This document shows positions 18,101 through 25,867 of a stretch of DNA of 64,000 bases, in pieces. A program made the translations under genes and the position numbers. The stretch covers positions 186,001-250,000 of the forward strand of contig CADAEK010000002.1 of the NCBI GenBank assembly GCA_902786925.1, read 5' to 3'. Numbering within the stretch: the first letter of the stretch is position 1; every line of letters begins with the position of its first letter. Origin of the DNA: an uncultured Bacteroidales bacterium. Lineage in GTDB: Bacteria > Bacteroidota > Bacteroidia > Bacteroidales > Bacteroidaceae. The notes below the pieces were generated by a model, which saw nothing but the letters and a program-made list of their open reading frames with translations, had not been told where the DNA came from and searched no databases.

Positions 18101-18502
18101 TACGCGCTCGGCCAAGGCGTCGGGGTAAGTGACCACAATTAGGTCCTGAGCCTCAGCCACTCTTGTCAGCACCTCTGTCCTCAGTATCTCGTTGCCAGCA
18201 TCCTTTTGGTTATACTTGATGGCGCGCTTGTAAGATGATGGATAGAACAGCACCTGCTGCTCGCCAATCATTTGTGTCAAGTCGTGATATACATACCCCG
18301 CATCATCCAGGTCGTTCATCACCACCAGCATGCTGGGGCAATGGCCTCGTCCGTTCATCATGGAGGCCAATAGCAAAGCAGCTGAAGAACCGCTTAGTCC
18401 GTCAGCTTTCACATGCTTTATGTTGCCTTGCCTGATTCGCTTGGCAAGTTCCTTGGCCTCTTCACTCGAGGCCAAGACAGAAAGAATTTTACTTGTATCC
18501 AA
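15122..18502 (-). CDS. mfd: Transcription-repair coupling factor Mfd, TTG start
   Basis: 1126 residues with the full Mfd order: a UvrB-like N-terminal module, a CarD-like RNA-polymerase-interacting domain (IGDYVVHIDHGVGRF), a RecG-like translocase with Walker A GDVGFGKTEV and DEEQ box, the RVGRGNKKAFCY motif VI, and the C-terminal TRCF domain. It removes stalled RNA polymerase and recruits UvrA. No in-frame ATG is near the start: a TGA at 18511-18509 is followed only by TTG at 18502. An ATG at 18509-18507 lies one frame away, separated by a run of six T. Confidence 0.95.
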   Translation of the reverse strand: MDTSKILSVLASSEEAKELAKRIRQGNIKHVKADGLSGSSAALLLASMMNGRGHCPSMLVVMNDLDDAGYVYHDLTQMIGEQQVLFYPSSYKRAIKYNQKDAGNEILRTEVLTRVAEAQDLIVVTYPDALAERVVSKKALDENTLTIKVGDLFDITQLEKHIFELGFQRVDYVYEPGQFAVRGSIVDVYSFSSDMPYRIDFFGDEVDSIRSFDVQSQLSQGKVEQMTVVPAMKTDGTEYISFLEFLPKDTLMVTQSIAYVCDKIAQIHDEGFSSQAQFEAETNAEALTARFIIDETTFMKQMVQFRQLELKQGASTDEKSVHFHTAPQPLFHKNFELVSQEFHRLMDEGYKISIFADSEKQIARLQNIFEEMAQTEADAIHFTPVNRAIHEGFIDHTLKVCFFTDHQIFDRFHKYSLKSDKAHRGKVALTLKEIQQFEIGDYVVHIDHGVGRFGGLVRVPQGDVMQEMIKIIYRNEDTVYVSIHSLHKVSKYKGKDGEPPTLNRIGGNAWERMKERVKTKVKDIARDLIRLYAARLKEKGFAYSKDSYMQHELEASFTYEDTPDQLKATQDVKADMEKARPMDRLVCGDVGFGKTEVAIRAAFKAATDGKQVAVMVPTTVLAYQHYKTFSSRLKEFPVRVEYLTRARSAKDMKQVLADLKEGKVDIIIGTHKLIGKQVQFKDLGLLIIDEEQKFGVSTKEKLRAMKVNVDTLTMTATPIPRTLQFSLLGARDLSIIQTPPPNRYPIQTEIHTFSPEIFAEAINFEMSRNGQVFIVNNKISNLHELEEMIHKYVPDARVCVGHGQMNPQDLEKIILDFMNYDYDVMLSTTIVENGIDVPNANTIIINSAQNYGLSDIHQMRGRVGRGNKKAFCYLIAPPLAALNDVTRRRLQAVENFSDLGSGIHIAMQDLDIRGAGNMLGAEQSGFITDLGYETYQKILNEAVAELKDNEFSDLFVEEDKDEEGRISGEKFVTETNIESDIQGFFPEEYVPSSSERMSLYRELDALTSPKQLEDYKKRLIDRFGQIPAVGESLLTVMPIKWAAQRLGIEKVVLKMGRMILYFALEDAYFQSRAFEKVLNYAASHGRGCTLRDGERKSLLIKNISTMDGALSVLEAMEGKGAQAKAQ

Positions 18503-18558
18503 AAAACATCAAAATCAATTATGATTCTCCCATCCTACGGGGGAAGGCGACTGTGCGA

Positions 18559-18705
18559 CTATGCTATGCGCATCACAGTGCCTGGCTCATACATTCTTGC
18601 AAACAGCTGCAGGAAAAAGAGTGTGTCCTTCGAGGGATGTGCCAACTTGTTCTTCAAGTCGTTGAGTTTCGATGTTTGAATGTTAGATGAAGTAGAGTTT
18701 GTCAT
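18559..18705 (-). CDS. Possible small protein (48 aa)
   Basis: A short minus-strand frame beginning MTNSTSSNIQ and ending MYEPGTVMRIA. It sits alone in the 300-bp gap between PrsW and mfd. The composition looks protein-like: a basic stretch LNDLKNKLAHPSK followed by a compact hydrophobic TLFFLQLF. I do not recognise it and see no convincing promoter or ribosome binding site. It could equally be non-coding mfd leader. An in-frame ATG two codons upstream is also possible. Confidence 0.35.
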   Translation of the reverse strand: MTNSTSSNIQTSKLNDLKNKLAHPSKDTLFFLQLFARMYEPGTVMRIA

Positions 18706-18802
18706 AGGCATTTGTGATTTAATGTATGCGTTTTTTTGTATCTCTACTATCAATAACGACACCGAAATCTGTTTATTGTGAGAATCTTATCTATTTTTTT
18801 AA

Positions 18803-19597
18803 TTATTTGTCATAAGACCATCCGCGTTCCGGTTCCTCCGGCTCATGATGCGCCTGTTGTTCCTGCTCGTTCGTGTGGCGGTATCTCCGTATTTCAGCCT
18901 CGTCCAGCGCGGCTTGAGACATGATGCGCTTCTTGCACACCTTGTGCATGTTCACACAGAAGATAATCAGCACGCCCAGCATGGGGAACACGAGATATTC
19001 GTTCAGGCTCATGTTCATCACGATGGCGTCGTATGTGCCGTGTGCCAGCACGGGCACCAGCAGAATCCGGATGGCGTTCCAGAGTGATTGCTTTACGAAA
19101 TAGTATCGGGCAAAGTAATACCCCATGAACACCGCGAAGGCGTAATGCCCAGGCACGGCGAGCAAGGCTCGCATGATGCCGATGGAGAGCCAGTTGTCTG
19201 TGTTGCTGAACAGGTAACATACGTTCTCAATGCCGGCAAAGCCAAGGCTCACGCATACGGCATACACGATGCCGTCGAAGTGCTCGTCGAAATGGGGGGT
19301 CTTCTTCACCACCAGCCACAGCGCCATCAGCTTCAGCGTCTCCTCGGGGATGGCTGCCACGCAGAATGCACTCACCACGTTGTCCATCCAGCCAGAACCT
19401 TCTCCTCCGTCACCAAAGAGGATGATTCCTGCCACCGTTTCCACCAGTACGGCCGGAATGGCGATGAGCACACCCCACCATGTGGCTTTCAGCAATTGCC
19501 CAATGGGTTCGGGTCGTGCGTCTCTGCGCCAGATGTAAATCCACAGCAGAAATACGGGCAGTATGGCTACTGCTGCTATCAGTAGGTAATTTGTCAT
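18803..19597 (-). CDS. PrsW-family intramembrane metalloprotease
   Basis: A 264-residue polytopic protein of the PrsW/CAAX-protease type, which cuts within membranes, classically to release sigma factors from anti-sigma factors. Visible family residues are the glutamate pair in IPEETLK (85-86), the FDEHFDGIVYA block, GFAGIEN, and histidines in the later helices (VPGHYAFA and AHGTYDA). About eight hydrophobic segments are present. The C-terminal tail is charged and cytoplasmic in character. No candidate substrate lies beside it. Confidence 0.88.
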   Translation of the reverse strand: MTNYLLIAAVAILPVFLLWIYIWRRDARPEPIGQLLKATWWGVLIAIPAVLVETVAGIILFGDGGEGSGWMDNVVSAFCVAAIPEETLKLMALWLVVKKTPHFDEHFDGIVYAVCVSLGFAGIENVCYLFSNTDNWLSIGIMRALLAVPGHYAFAVFMGYYFARYYFVKQSLWNAIRILLVPVLAHGTYDAIVMNMSLNEYLVFPMLGVLIIFCVNMHKVCKKRIMSQAALDEAEIRRYRHTNEQEQQAHHEPEEPERGWSYDK

Positions 19598-19913
19598 ATT
19601 GTTTTATATGTGTCTATATGAATCGTTCTTCGATTAAAAAGGCTCAACTGCTTGTTCTCTCGACATCCGCAGGAATGGTCTTGCAGTGCTGTATGCGTCC
19701 CCAACGATACCGAAAATGTAACACTTTTTTTACAGACACTGTTACATTTGTTACACACGGTGTGTTACATGTGTAACATCGGGTGTGTGACAAATGTTAC
19801 ATCGGGCGTGTTACAAGTGTCACACAAGGCGCGCCGTCGATGTGTTGCACCGCATTTGTGTCCAGTGCTGCACGGTGCCTGCACACAGAGACGAAGGAAT
19901 AGTGCCCAAAGTG
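19598..19913. other. 316-bp intergenic stretch
   Basis: It holds the region upstream of PrsW (19598-19710), the family B dyad array (19717-19824), and a GC-rich tail with further short GTGxxGCAC-like dyads (19840-19885). I see no gene in it. Confidence 0.7.
19717..19824. repeat. Dyad-array repeat, family B, copy 1 (23-bp period)
   Basis: Four 16-bp units of the form TGTTACA-NN-TGTAACA start at 19740, 19763, 19786 and 19809, exactly 23 bp apart. A degenerate half-unit TGTAACA at 19717 keeps the phase. The best unit is TGTTACATGTGTAACA, a perfect dyad. GGG or CGG often ends the 7-bp spacer. A homologous array lies at 46334-46419. Confidence 0.85.
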
Positions 19914-20255
19914 CTATGGATGCAGCTTTGGGTTGTTTCTGTGGCGTTCCTTGTCTCTGGTCGTCTTCTTCTCAAGGTTCTTGCGGAAGGCCTCTGTCAG
20001 GTCCACTCCTGTTTGGTTGGCCAGACAGAGCAACACCCAGAGCACATCGGCCATCTCGTCGGAAGGGTCTTGTGGCTCACCTTCCTTGAACGACTGCTCG
20101 CCATATTTTCGGGCCATGATGCGTGCCAGTTCGCCCACCTCCTCAGTCAGAATGGCCATGTTGGTGAGTTCCGAAAAGTAACGTACCCCATAGGTACGAA
20201 TCCATTCATCCACTTGCTCTTGTGCCTGTTGTAGAGTCAAAGCTGTTGTCTTCAT
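19914..20255 (-). CDS. MazG-like nucleotide pyrophosphohydrolase
   Basis: A 113-residue single MazG-like domain of the compact all-alpha NTP pyrophosphatase type. EEVGELAR and the downstream DEMADVLW supply the acidic metal-binding residues. Such enzymes hydrolyse NTPs or dNTPs to monophosphates for pool cleaning. I chose the start MKTTALTLQQ, since upstream codons cross the promoter (TAACTTTG at 20290-20283). It is divergent from mtaB, with about 160 bp between the starts. Confidence 0.85.
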   Translation of the reverse strand: MKTTALTLQQAQEQVDEWIRTYGVRYFSELTNMAILTEEVGELARIMARKYGEQSFKEGEPQDPSDEMADVLWVLLCLANQTGVDLTEAFRKNLEKKTTRDKERHRNNPKLHP

Positions 20256-20282
20256 CTTCTTTTGGCTATTGCAATTCTTCTG

Positions 20283-20372
20283 CAAAGTTAGCGATTTCGA
20301 GCAAGGAAACACGCTTTCGCATAGATTTTGCTTGCGAGAGAGGGTGTATCTCGAAGATTTTGAGTAATTTTG
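20283..20372. promoter_or_regulatory. Divergent promoter pair mazG-like / mtaB
   Basis: A minus-strand TAACTTTG at 20290-20283 serves the MazG-like gene. A plus-strand TAATTTTG at 20365-20372 serves mtaB. Both match the -7 consensus. Confidence 0.6.
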
Positions 20373-20415
20373 CAACTTGCACAGGGAGATGATTCCCTCC
20401 TGGCAATAGCAGTAC

Positions 20416-21726
20416 ATGATTGATTCAAGCATATTACAAGGAAAGAAAGCGGCCTATTTTACATTGGGTTGCAAGTTGAACTTTGCGGAGACCAGCACGG
20501 TGGCGCAGCAGTTGGCCAGTTACGGAGTGAAGAAAGCACAGAAGGGGGAAGTGGCCGATGTGGTGGTGGTGAACACGTGCAGCGTGACGGAAGTGGCCGA
20601 CCATAAGTGCCGGCAAGCCATCCACCGTCTGGTGAAGGCGCACCCCGGAGCGTTTGTGGTGGTGACCGGCTGCTATGCGCAGCTGAAGCCACAGGAGATT
20701 GTGGAGACTCCCGGTGTGAACCTCGTGCTGGGAAGTGAGCAGAAAGGCAACATCATCCCGATGATACTTGAAGGAATGACAGGAGCCTATACTGTGAAGA
20801 CAGCGGACATCAAGAGTTTTGCGCCGAGCTGCTCGCGTGGCGACCGCACTCGCTATTTCCTGAAGGTGCAGGACGGATGTAATTATTATTGTACTTATTG
20901 CACCATCCCCATTGCCCGTGGACGCAGCCGCAATGGCAGTATCGCCTCGCTGGTGGAGCAGGCCAAGGAAGTGGTACAGGAGGGTGGCAAGGAGATTGTC
21001 ATCACGGGTGTCAATATAGGCGACTTTGGACGCTCTACGGGCGAGACCTTCTTCGACTTGGTGAGGGCACTCGATGGGGTGGAAGGTATTGAACGCTACC
21101 GCATCTCGAGCATTGAGCCCAACCTGCTGACAGATGAAATCATCGAGTATTGTGCGCAGTCGCGTGCATTCATGCCCCATTTTCACATCCCCTTGCAGAG
21201 TGGCAGCGACGAGGTGCTGAAACTCATGCACCGCAAGTACGACACGGCCCTGTTCCGCCACAAGATAGAGAAGATTCGCCAGGTGATGCCCGACGCTTTT
21301 GTTGGCGTGGACGTGATTGTGGGCACGCGTGGTGAGACCGAGGAACTCTTCCAACAGGCCTACGACTTCATGCAGAGCGTGGATGTCTCCCAGTATCATG
21401 TGTTCTCCTATTCGGAACGTCCTGGCACCAAAGCCTTGGAGATTCCTCATGTGGTCACACCACAAGAGAAGCATGAGCGCAGCCAGCGTGTCTTGGCGCT
21501 CTCGTCACAGAAAACTCACGACTTCTACAGCCGCTTCATCGGCACCACACGTCCTGTCTTGCTGGAGCACGCTTCGCCACGAAAGCCTGTGATGAACGGC
21601 TTTACCGACAACTATATCCGTGTGGAAGTGCCCAACCGCCCCGACCTGGACAACCGCATCGTGCAGGTGAAGCTGGGCGGACTGAATGAGGCGGGCGATG
21701 CGCTGGTGGGAGAACTGGTGGATTGA
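20416..21726 (+). CDS. mtaB: tRNA t6A37 methylthiotransferase MtaB
   Basis: A 436-residue radical SAM methylthiotransferase that converts t6A37 to ms2t6A in tRNAs reading ANN codons. It has the N-terminal cluster cysteines Cys19, Cys55 and Cys86, the radical SAM motif C155-x3-C159-x2-C162 in DGCNYYCTYC, and a C-terminal TRAM-like segment (about 375-436). GKKAAYFTLGCKLNFAET at the start is typical of MtaB rather than MiaB. The downstream glycosyltransferase begins 17 bp later. Confidence 0.95.
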   Translation: MIDSSILQGKKAAYFTLGCKLNFAETSTVAQQLASYGVKKAQKGEVADVVVVNTCSVTEVADHKCRQAIHRLVKAHPGAFVVVTGCYAQLKPQEIVETPGVNLVLGSEQKGNIIPMILEGMTGAYTVKTADIKSFAPSCSRGDRTRYFLKVQDGCNYYCTYCTIPIARGRSRNGSIASLVEQAKEVVQEGGKEIVITGVNIGDFGRSTGETFFDLVRALDGVEGIERYRISSIEPNLLTDEIIEYCAQSRAFMPHFHIPLQSGSDEVLKLMHRKYDTALFRHKIEKIRQVMPDAFVGVDVIVGTRGETEELFQQAYDFMQSVDVSQYHVFSYSERPGTKALEIPHVVTPQEKHERSQRVLALSSQKTHDFYSRFIGTTRPVLLEHASPRKPVMNGFTDNYIRVEVPNRPDLDNRIVQVKLGGLNEAGDALVGELVD

Positions 21727-21742
21727 TGATAAACATGCAGTC

Positions 21743-22795
21743 ATGAAGAAATTAGCAATAGTCATATTGAACTGGAACGGTGCCGACATGATGCGCCAGT
21801 ACTTGCCGTCGGTGCTGGAGAACAGCGTGGGTGATGTCATTGTGGCTGATAACGCCTCCACCGACGGAAGTGTGCAAATGCTGCTTGACGAATTTCCTGA
21901 AGTGCCCGTGGTGGTGCTTGAGCAGAACTTTGGCTTTGCCGAGGGCTACAACCGTGCTCTCGCGCAACTGCCCGACTACGAGTACTACCTCCTCCTCAAT
22001 TCCGATGTGGAGATACGGCAAAAGGATTGGGACGCACCCATGATTCAGTACATGGACACCCATCCAGGTTGCGCCGCTTGCCAGCCCAAACTGCTTGCGT
22101 TACGTCAGCAGCCAACTGTCAACTGTCAACTGTCAACTGTCAACTGCTTTGAATATGCCGGTGCGGCAGGTGGCTTCCTCGACAAGTATGGCTACCCCTT
22201 CTGTCGTGGACGCGTGTTCGATACCGTTGAGCAAGACCAAGGACAGTACGACGATATCGTGCCCCTCCTTTGGGGTACAGGAGCCGCCCTCATGGTGCGT
22301 GCCTCCGACTGGCACAAGAGTGGGGGACTCGATGCCCGCTTCTTTGCCCACATGGAAGAGATAGACCTCTGTTGGCGACTCCGCACCATGGGCAAGAGCA
22401 TCGTCTGCATCGCTGAAAGCCAAGCCTTCCATCTGGGAGGAGCTACCCTCCATCAGGGCAATCCTCGCAAGACCTTCCTCAACTTCCGCAACAACCTCCT
22501 CATGCTCTACAAGAACCTGCCTGATGCAGAACTCAAGAGCGTGATGCGTATCCGCTGCCTCCTCGACTATCTCGCTGCCCTTCAGTTCCTTCTCAAAGGA
22601 GACCTCAAAAACTGCTCAGCCATATTCAAGGCACGGCGCGCATACGCCCAGATGCGTCCCGACTTCGAGAAAGACCGCCGCCATATCCAGCAATTGCGCC
22701 GAAACGAGCGAGTGCCTCAGCGTGTGGACTTCTCCCTGCTCTGGCAGTATTATGTGAGAAAGAAAAAGACTTTCAACGCTCTGATGAATAGATAA
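21743..22795 (+). CDS. Family 2 glycosyltransferase with in-frame heptamer repeat
   Basis: A 350-residue GT2 of the rhamnosyltransferase-like type: VILNWNGADMM, ADNASTDGS, LLNSDVEI (DxD-equivalent) and the HMEEIDLCWR acceptor-site block. It probably adds a sugar to a surface polysaccharide. Residues about 124-135 (PTVNCQLSTVNC) are encoded by five tandem 7-bp units at 22113-22147, inserted in an otherwise conserved domain. Losing or gaining one unit would shift the frame. The start MKKLAIV at 21743 fits the family; the longer frame overlaps mtaB. Confidence 0.88.
   Translation: MKKLAIVILNWNGADMMRQYLPSVLENSVGDVIVADNASTDGSVQMLLDEFPEVPVVVLEQNFGFAEGYNRALAQLPDYEYYLLLNSDVEIRQKDWDAPMIQYMDTHPGCAACQPKLLALRQQPTVNCQLSTVNCFEYAGAAGGFLDKYGYPFCRGRVFDTVEQDQGQYDDIVPLLWGTGAALMVRASDWHKSGGLDARFFAHMEEIDLCWRLRTMGKSIVCIAESQAFHLGGATLHQGNPRKTFLNFRNNLLMLYKNLPDAELKSVMRIRCLLDYLAALQFLLKGDLKNCSAIFKARRAYAQMRPDFEKDRRHIQQLRRNERVPQRVDFSLLWQYYVRKKKTFNALMNR
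22113..22147 (+). repeat. Heptamer repeat, family E, copy 1 (5 x CAACTGT)
   Basis: Five contiguous 7-bp units (CAACTGT four times, then CAACTGC) lie inside the glycosyltransferase reading frame. Five-unit relatives occur at 49868-49902 and 55565-55599. Confidence 0.9.
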
Positions 22796-22797
22796 AG

Positions 22798-23823
22798 ATG
22801 ATACAATCCTTACAACTCCGCCTACTGAACCTTGTCCTATTGCTCTTCTTCCTCTTCCCCTTCCGTGGTGGAGCCCAGACCAACAAGAAGGATGACTTCT
22901 CCATCGTTGGTGTATGGATGCTCAAGAGCGAGACGGCCCCCGATGGTAAGGTCACTTCCTCCATCTACACCCAATACACCCGCTGCAAAATTTACGACCC
23001 CGACAGCACGTACTACACCGTGCAGCTCCACGCTGTGGGCGACGATATGCTCATCATCGCTCACGAGATGGGCCGCTACCATTTTGACGACTCCACCTAC
23101 ATGGAGCGTGACCGGGTTATGCCCCTGCAAGTCGTCAACGACTCTACCATGATTATCGAGTTCCAAGGCTACAAGGAGACCATGGTGCGCTCTACCACCA
23201 TGACTGAGGAACGCAAACAGGAAATTCGGGACTTGGTGCGCAAGTACCCCAACGATGCCGAAGCCCCTGCCAAGCACTTCGTTCTCTCCACTACCGAGCG
23301 GAAGCTGAAAGCCGAGAACCGCGTTTTCCTCTATATTATTATAATAATGGCCATCGTGGCAGTCGGAGTAGCGGTCTATGTCTATCGTCTGCGGAAACGA
23401 AAGCGCGAAGTGGAGCGCAAGTTGGCCGAGATAGAAGAAGCCAACCAACTGCGCCCCGAACCTGTTGCCACCGCCATGAAGCAGGTGGAGACCGAATTCT
23501 ATCAGTCTGAGTATTACCAGACTCTTCGCCACCGCATCGAGGCAGGCGAGAACCTGCGTCAGCAAGACTGGAAGGAACTGGAGCATCAGCTCAAAGTCAT
23601 CTATCCCAATTTCAGCAATAGCCTCTACGGACTCTACAATTTCTCGCCAACCGAGTATCAGGTGTGCATGCTCCTGAAGATTCGCACCAAGCCCATAGAG
23701 ATAGCCACGGTGCTGAATAGGGACAAAAGCACCATTAGCACCCTCCGTTCACGCCTCTACAAGAAAGTTTTTGGCAAGGATGGTAGCGGAAAAGATTGGG
23801 ACGAGTTCATTCTGTCGCTTTGA
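22798..23823 (+). CDS. Membrane-tethered protein with C-terminal LuxR-like HTH
   Basis: 341 residues. A signal peptide (cleavage after RGGAQ) is followed by an exported lipocalin-like beta domain (about 32-160) and a transmembrane helix (about 178-198). A charged coiled-coil linker then leads to a C-terminal helix-turn-helix near 290-335: FSPTEYQVCMLLKI then KPIEIATVLNRDKSTIS. The topology would put a sensor outside and a DNA-binding domain inside, a one-component regulator. It starts 2 bp after the glycosyltransferase and precedes the thioredoxin-fold cluster. Its target is unknown. Confidence 0.75.
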   Translation: MIQSLQLRLLNLVLLLFFLFPFRGGAQTNKKDDFSIVGVWMLKSETAPDGKVTSSIYTQYTRCKIYDPDSTYYTVQLHAVGDDMLIIAHEMGRYHFDDSTYMERDRVMPLQVVNDSTMIIEFQGYKETMVRSTTMTEERKQEIRDLVRKYPNDAEAPAKHFVLSTTERKLKAENRVFLYIIIIMAIVAVGVAVYVYRLRKRKREVERKLAEIEEANQLRPEPVATAMKQVETEFYQSEYYQTLRHRIEAGENLRQQDWKELEHQLKVIYPNFSNSLYGLYNFSPTEYQVCMLLKIRTKPIEIATVLNRDKSTISTLRSRLYKKVFGKDGSGKDWDEFILSL

Positions 23824-23855
23824 ATAGTTATTTGCTAATAATGAAATCGTTATAG

Positions 23856-23888
23856 GGAGTTTGCCAACTTTTTGCAAACTCCTTTTTT
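23856..23888 (+). terminator. Terminator after the HTH gene
   Basis: GGAGTTTGC pairs with GCAAACTCC (23856-23864 with 23874-23882) around a nine-base loop, then six T. Confidence 0.85.
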
Positions 23889-23930
23889 GTGTTCTTCTCG
23901 CAAATGCCAACTATTTGCCAACCCTGTTTC

Positions 23931-23961
23931 TTTGTGAGAAAAAGAGGATTTTGTACTTTTG
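23931..23961 (+). promoter_or_regulatory. Consensus promoter for the thioredoxin-fold cluster
   Basis: TTTG (23931-23934), exactly 19 bp, TACTTTTG (23954-23961). The ATG at 23970 then lies only a few bases after the predicted start point, giving a near-leaderless message. Confidence 0.8.
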
Positions 23962-23969
23962 CAAGCGAT

Positions 23970-25814
23970 ATGGCAAACCTAAAACCTCAGATAGTGATAA
24001 AGATTCTCTTTTTATTCGTTTTGTTGCTGGCTGTGTCGGCACAAGCCAAAGATAAGGTCGTGTACCGTCCGGCGTTTCAGTCAGGGCCGTTCTCTATCCT
24101 CCCTGTGAAGGTAGAACTAAAGAAAGATGCTACCGTGGTGCATTTCAAGTTGCGGCGACCCGGCCAGATCGGTTGGCGTCTGACCGGAGCGCATTTGGAA
24201 AGTGATGGTCAGGTTTATGCATACAAGAGTGGCTGCCTCCTCACACATGATGGAACAACTTTGCTGAACGATGAGGAGCTGGAGTTTGGCAAGGACTACG
24301 AAAAGAACGCTCAGCGTGATTCACTCATTCTCTCCTTCGAACCTCTGCCCAAAGGTGCTAAGGTGTTCGACTTTCTTGAAGATGACAACGAGAGTTCGTG
24401 GGTAGTTCGTGGCATCCGTCTTGACAACCAGCTCTATCCCTTCATTCTTCCGCCTTACCAGAAACCTATGGACAAAGGGCAACCGCTGCAGCCGCTCACA
24501 CTGAAGGATGGCGAGGCAACGGCTACTCTTACCTTTCACGGGAACGACCAGTTCGCTTACTTTGGCGACCCCAGCCGCAACCCCATTACTGGTGAATATG
24601 AGTCGAAAAGTTACAATGAGGGTGACTCCACACTCGTCTATTGTCATCCAGCAAATGTGGCGACACGCCCCGTGTTCTTACGTATCACGAACGATGTGGG
24701 ATCGTTCTCCCAGTTTCCGCTGATACTCATTCCCGGTGAGACCTTTACACTCGAAGTTGACGGTGCAGCCTGCACCGCTCACGACAATGAATTTGTGGCA
24801 GGAAAGCCCACTCTGCGCGACTGTTACCGAGTTGGCGGCACCCTTGGTGACCTCAATCAAGTGCTGTTGGAGAACAGCTTTCTGTATTCTCGTTACATCG
24901 GTGGAACCCCTACCTACAAAGAGGGCGAAGACGTGGCTGCATGGTGCGATGCACTATGGCAAAGCCTCGACACTTTGCGTCAGGGAGTGGTAGAACGTCA
25001 AGGCTACACACGCCGTCAGCAGGACTTCCTGCAACTGCTCATGGAAAACTACTATGTGCGCACCGTGCAGGAGCATACCCTCATCGACACTCATGCCAAA
25101 GACTTGCAACTCTTCCGCGATGGGCGCACGTATTACCTGCCTCTCCAGACCAACCATTTGCCTTATCTCGAAGCCAATGGGCTTGATCACGGTGAGGTCT
25201 ATCAGATGCTCAAAAGCTTTGCTGAGGCAAAGGAGATTGGTGAGCGGATGAAGCAAGGCAAGGTACAACCCGACAGCGTGATTCTCGCTGCCCATCCTTA
25301 CTTCCAACCCGTGCTTCGTGCCTTCAACGACAGCACTCGCGTTCTCGTGGAACGGCTTGAGCGAGAAGCGAAAGACCGCATGATGCCTACGCCCGACGTG
25401 CCGGCCGACCAACTCTTGCAGAGCATCGTTGCTCAGCATCCAGGCAAAGTTGTTTTTATCGACTTCTGGGCGACGTGGTGCGGCCCTTGTATGAGTGGCA
25501 TCAAGGCAATGGAGCCGCTGAAGGAGCAGTTGCAGGGGAGTGATGTTGTATTCGTCTATCTGACCAACGAGTCCAGTCCCTTGAACAAATGGAACGAGCA
25601 CGTGCTCAGCATCCCAGGACTCCATTATCGTCTGCCCTCATCCCTCATGCAGCAGATTCCTTGCATTGCCGCTGAAAGCGGTATTCCCCAATACCTTATT
25701 TTTGACCGTCAAGGTCATCAGGTCTGGCATCAGGTAGGTTTCAGCAACAGCGTGTTGGAGAACATCAAGCAAGAAATCGGTAAGGCATTGGACTCTTCTT
25801 CTCTTCCCAAGTAG
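23970..25814 (+). CDS. Exported thioredoxin-fold protein, large (TlpA-like)
   Basis: 614 residues. The signal peptide is ILFLFVLLLAVSAQA; a long N-terminal region of beta then helical character (about 30-480) has no motif I know. The C-terminal TlpA-like domain has the redox motif CGPC near residue 505 in FWATWCGPCMSG. It should act in the periplasm or at the outer membrane as a disulfide reductase or redox sensor. I chose the start just after the promoter, not the upstream ATG inside it. First of three tandem thioredoxin-fold genes. Confidence 0.85.
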   Translation: MANLKPQIVIKILFLFVLLLAVSAQAKDKVVYRPAFQSGPFSILPVKVELKKDATVVHFKLRRPGQIGWRLTGAHLESDGQVYAYKSGCLLTHDGTTLLNDEELEFGKDYEKNAQRDSLILSFEPLPKGAKVFDFLEDDNESSWVVRGIRLDNQLYPFILPPYQKPMDKGQPLQPLTLKDGEATATLTFHGNDQFAYFGDPSRNPITGEYESKSYNEGDSTLVYCHPANVATRPVFLRITNDVGSFSQFPLILIPGETFTLEVDGAACTAHDNEFVAGKPTLRDCYRVGGTLGDLNQVLLENSFLYSRYIGGTPTYKEGEDVAAWCDALWQSLDTLRQGVVERQGYTRRQQDFLQLLMENYYVRTVQEHTLIDTHAKDLQLFRDGRTYYLPLQTNHLPYLEANGLDHGEVYQMLKSFAEAKEIGERMKQGKVQPDSVILAAHPYFQPVLRAFNDSTRVLVERLEREAKDRMMPTPDVPADQLLQSIVAQHPGKVVFIDFWATWCGPCMSGIKAMEPLKEQLQGSDVVFVYLTNESSPLNKWNEHVLSIPGLHYRLPSSLMQQIPCIAAESGIPQYLIFDRQGHQVWHQVGFSNSVLENIKQEIGKALDSSSLPK

Positions 25815-25867
25815 TTGTTGATCATATTCCATATAAAACTAACAGTATCTAAAACTAACCAAACAGT

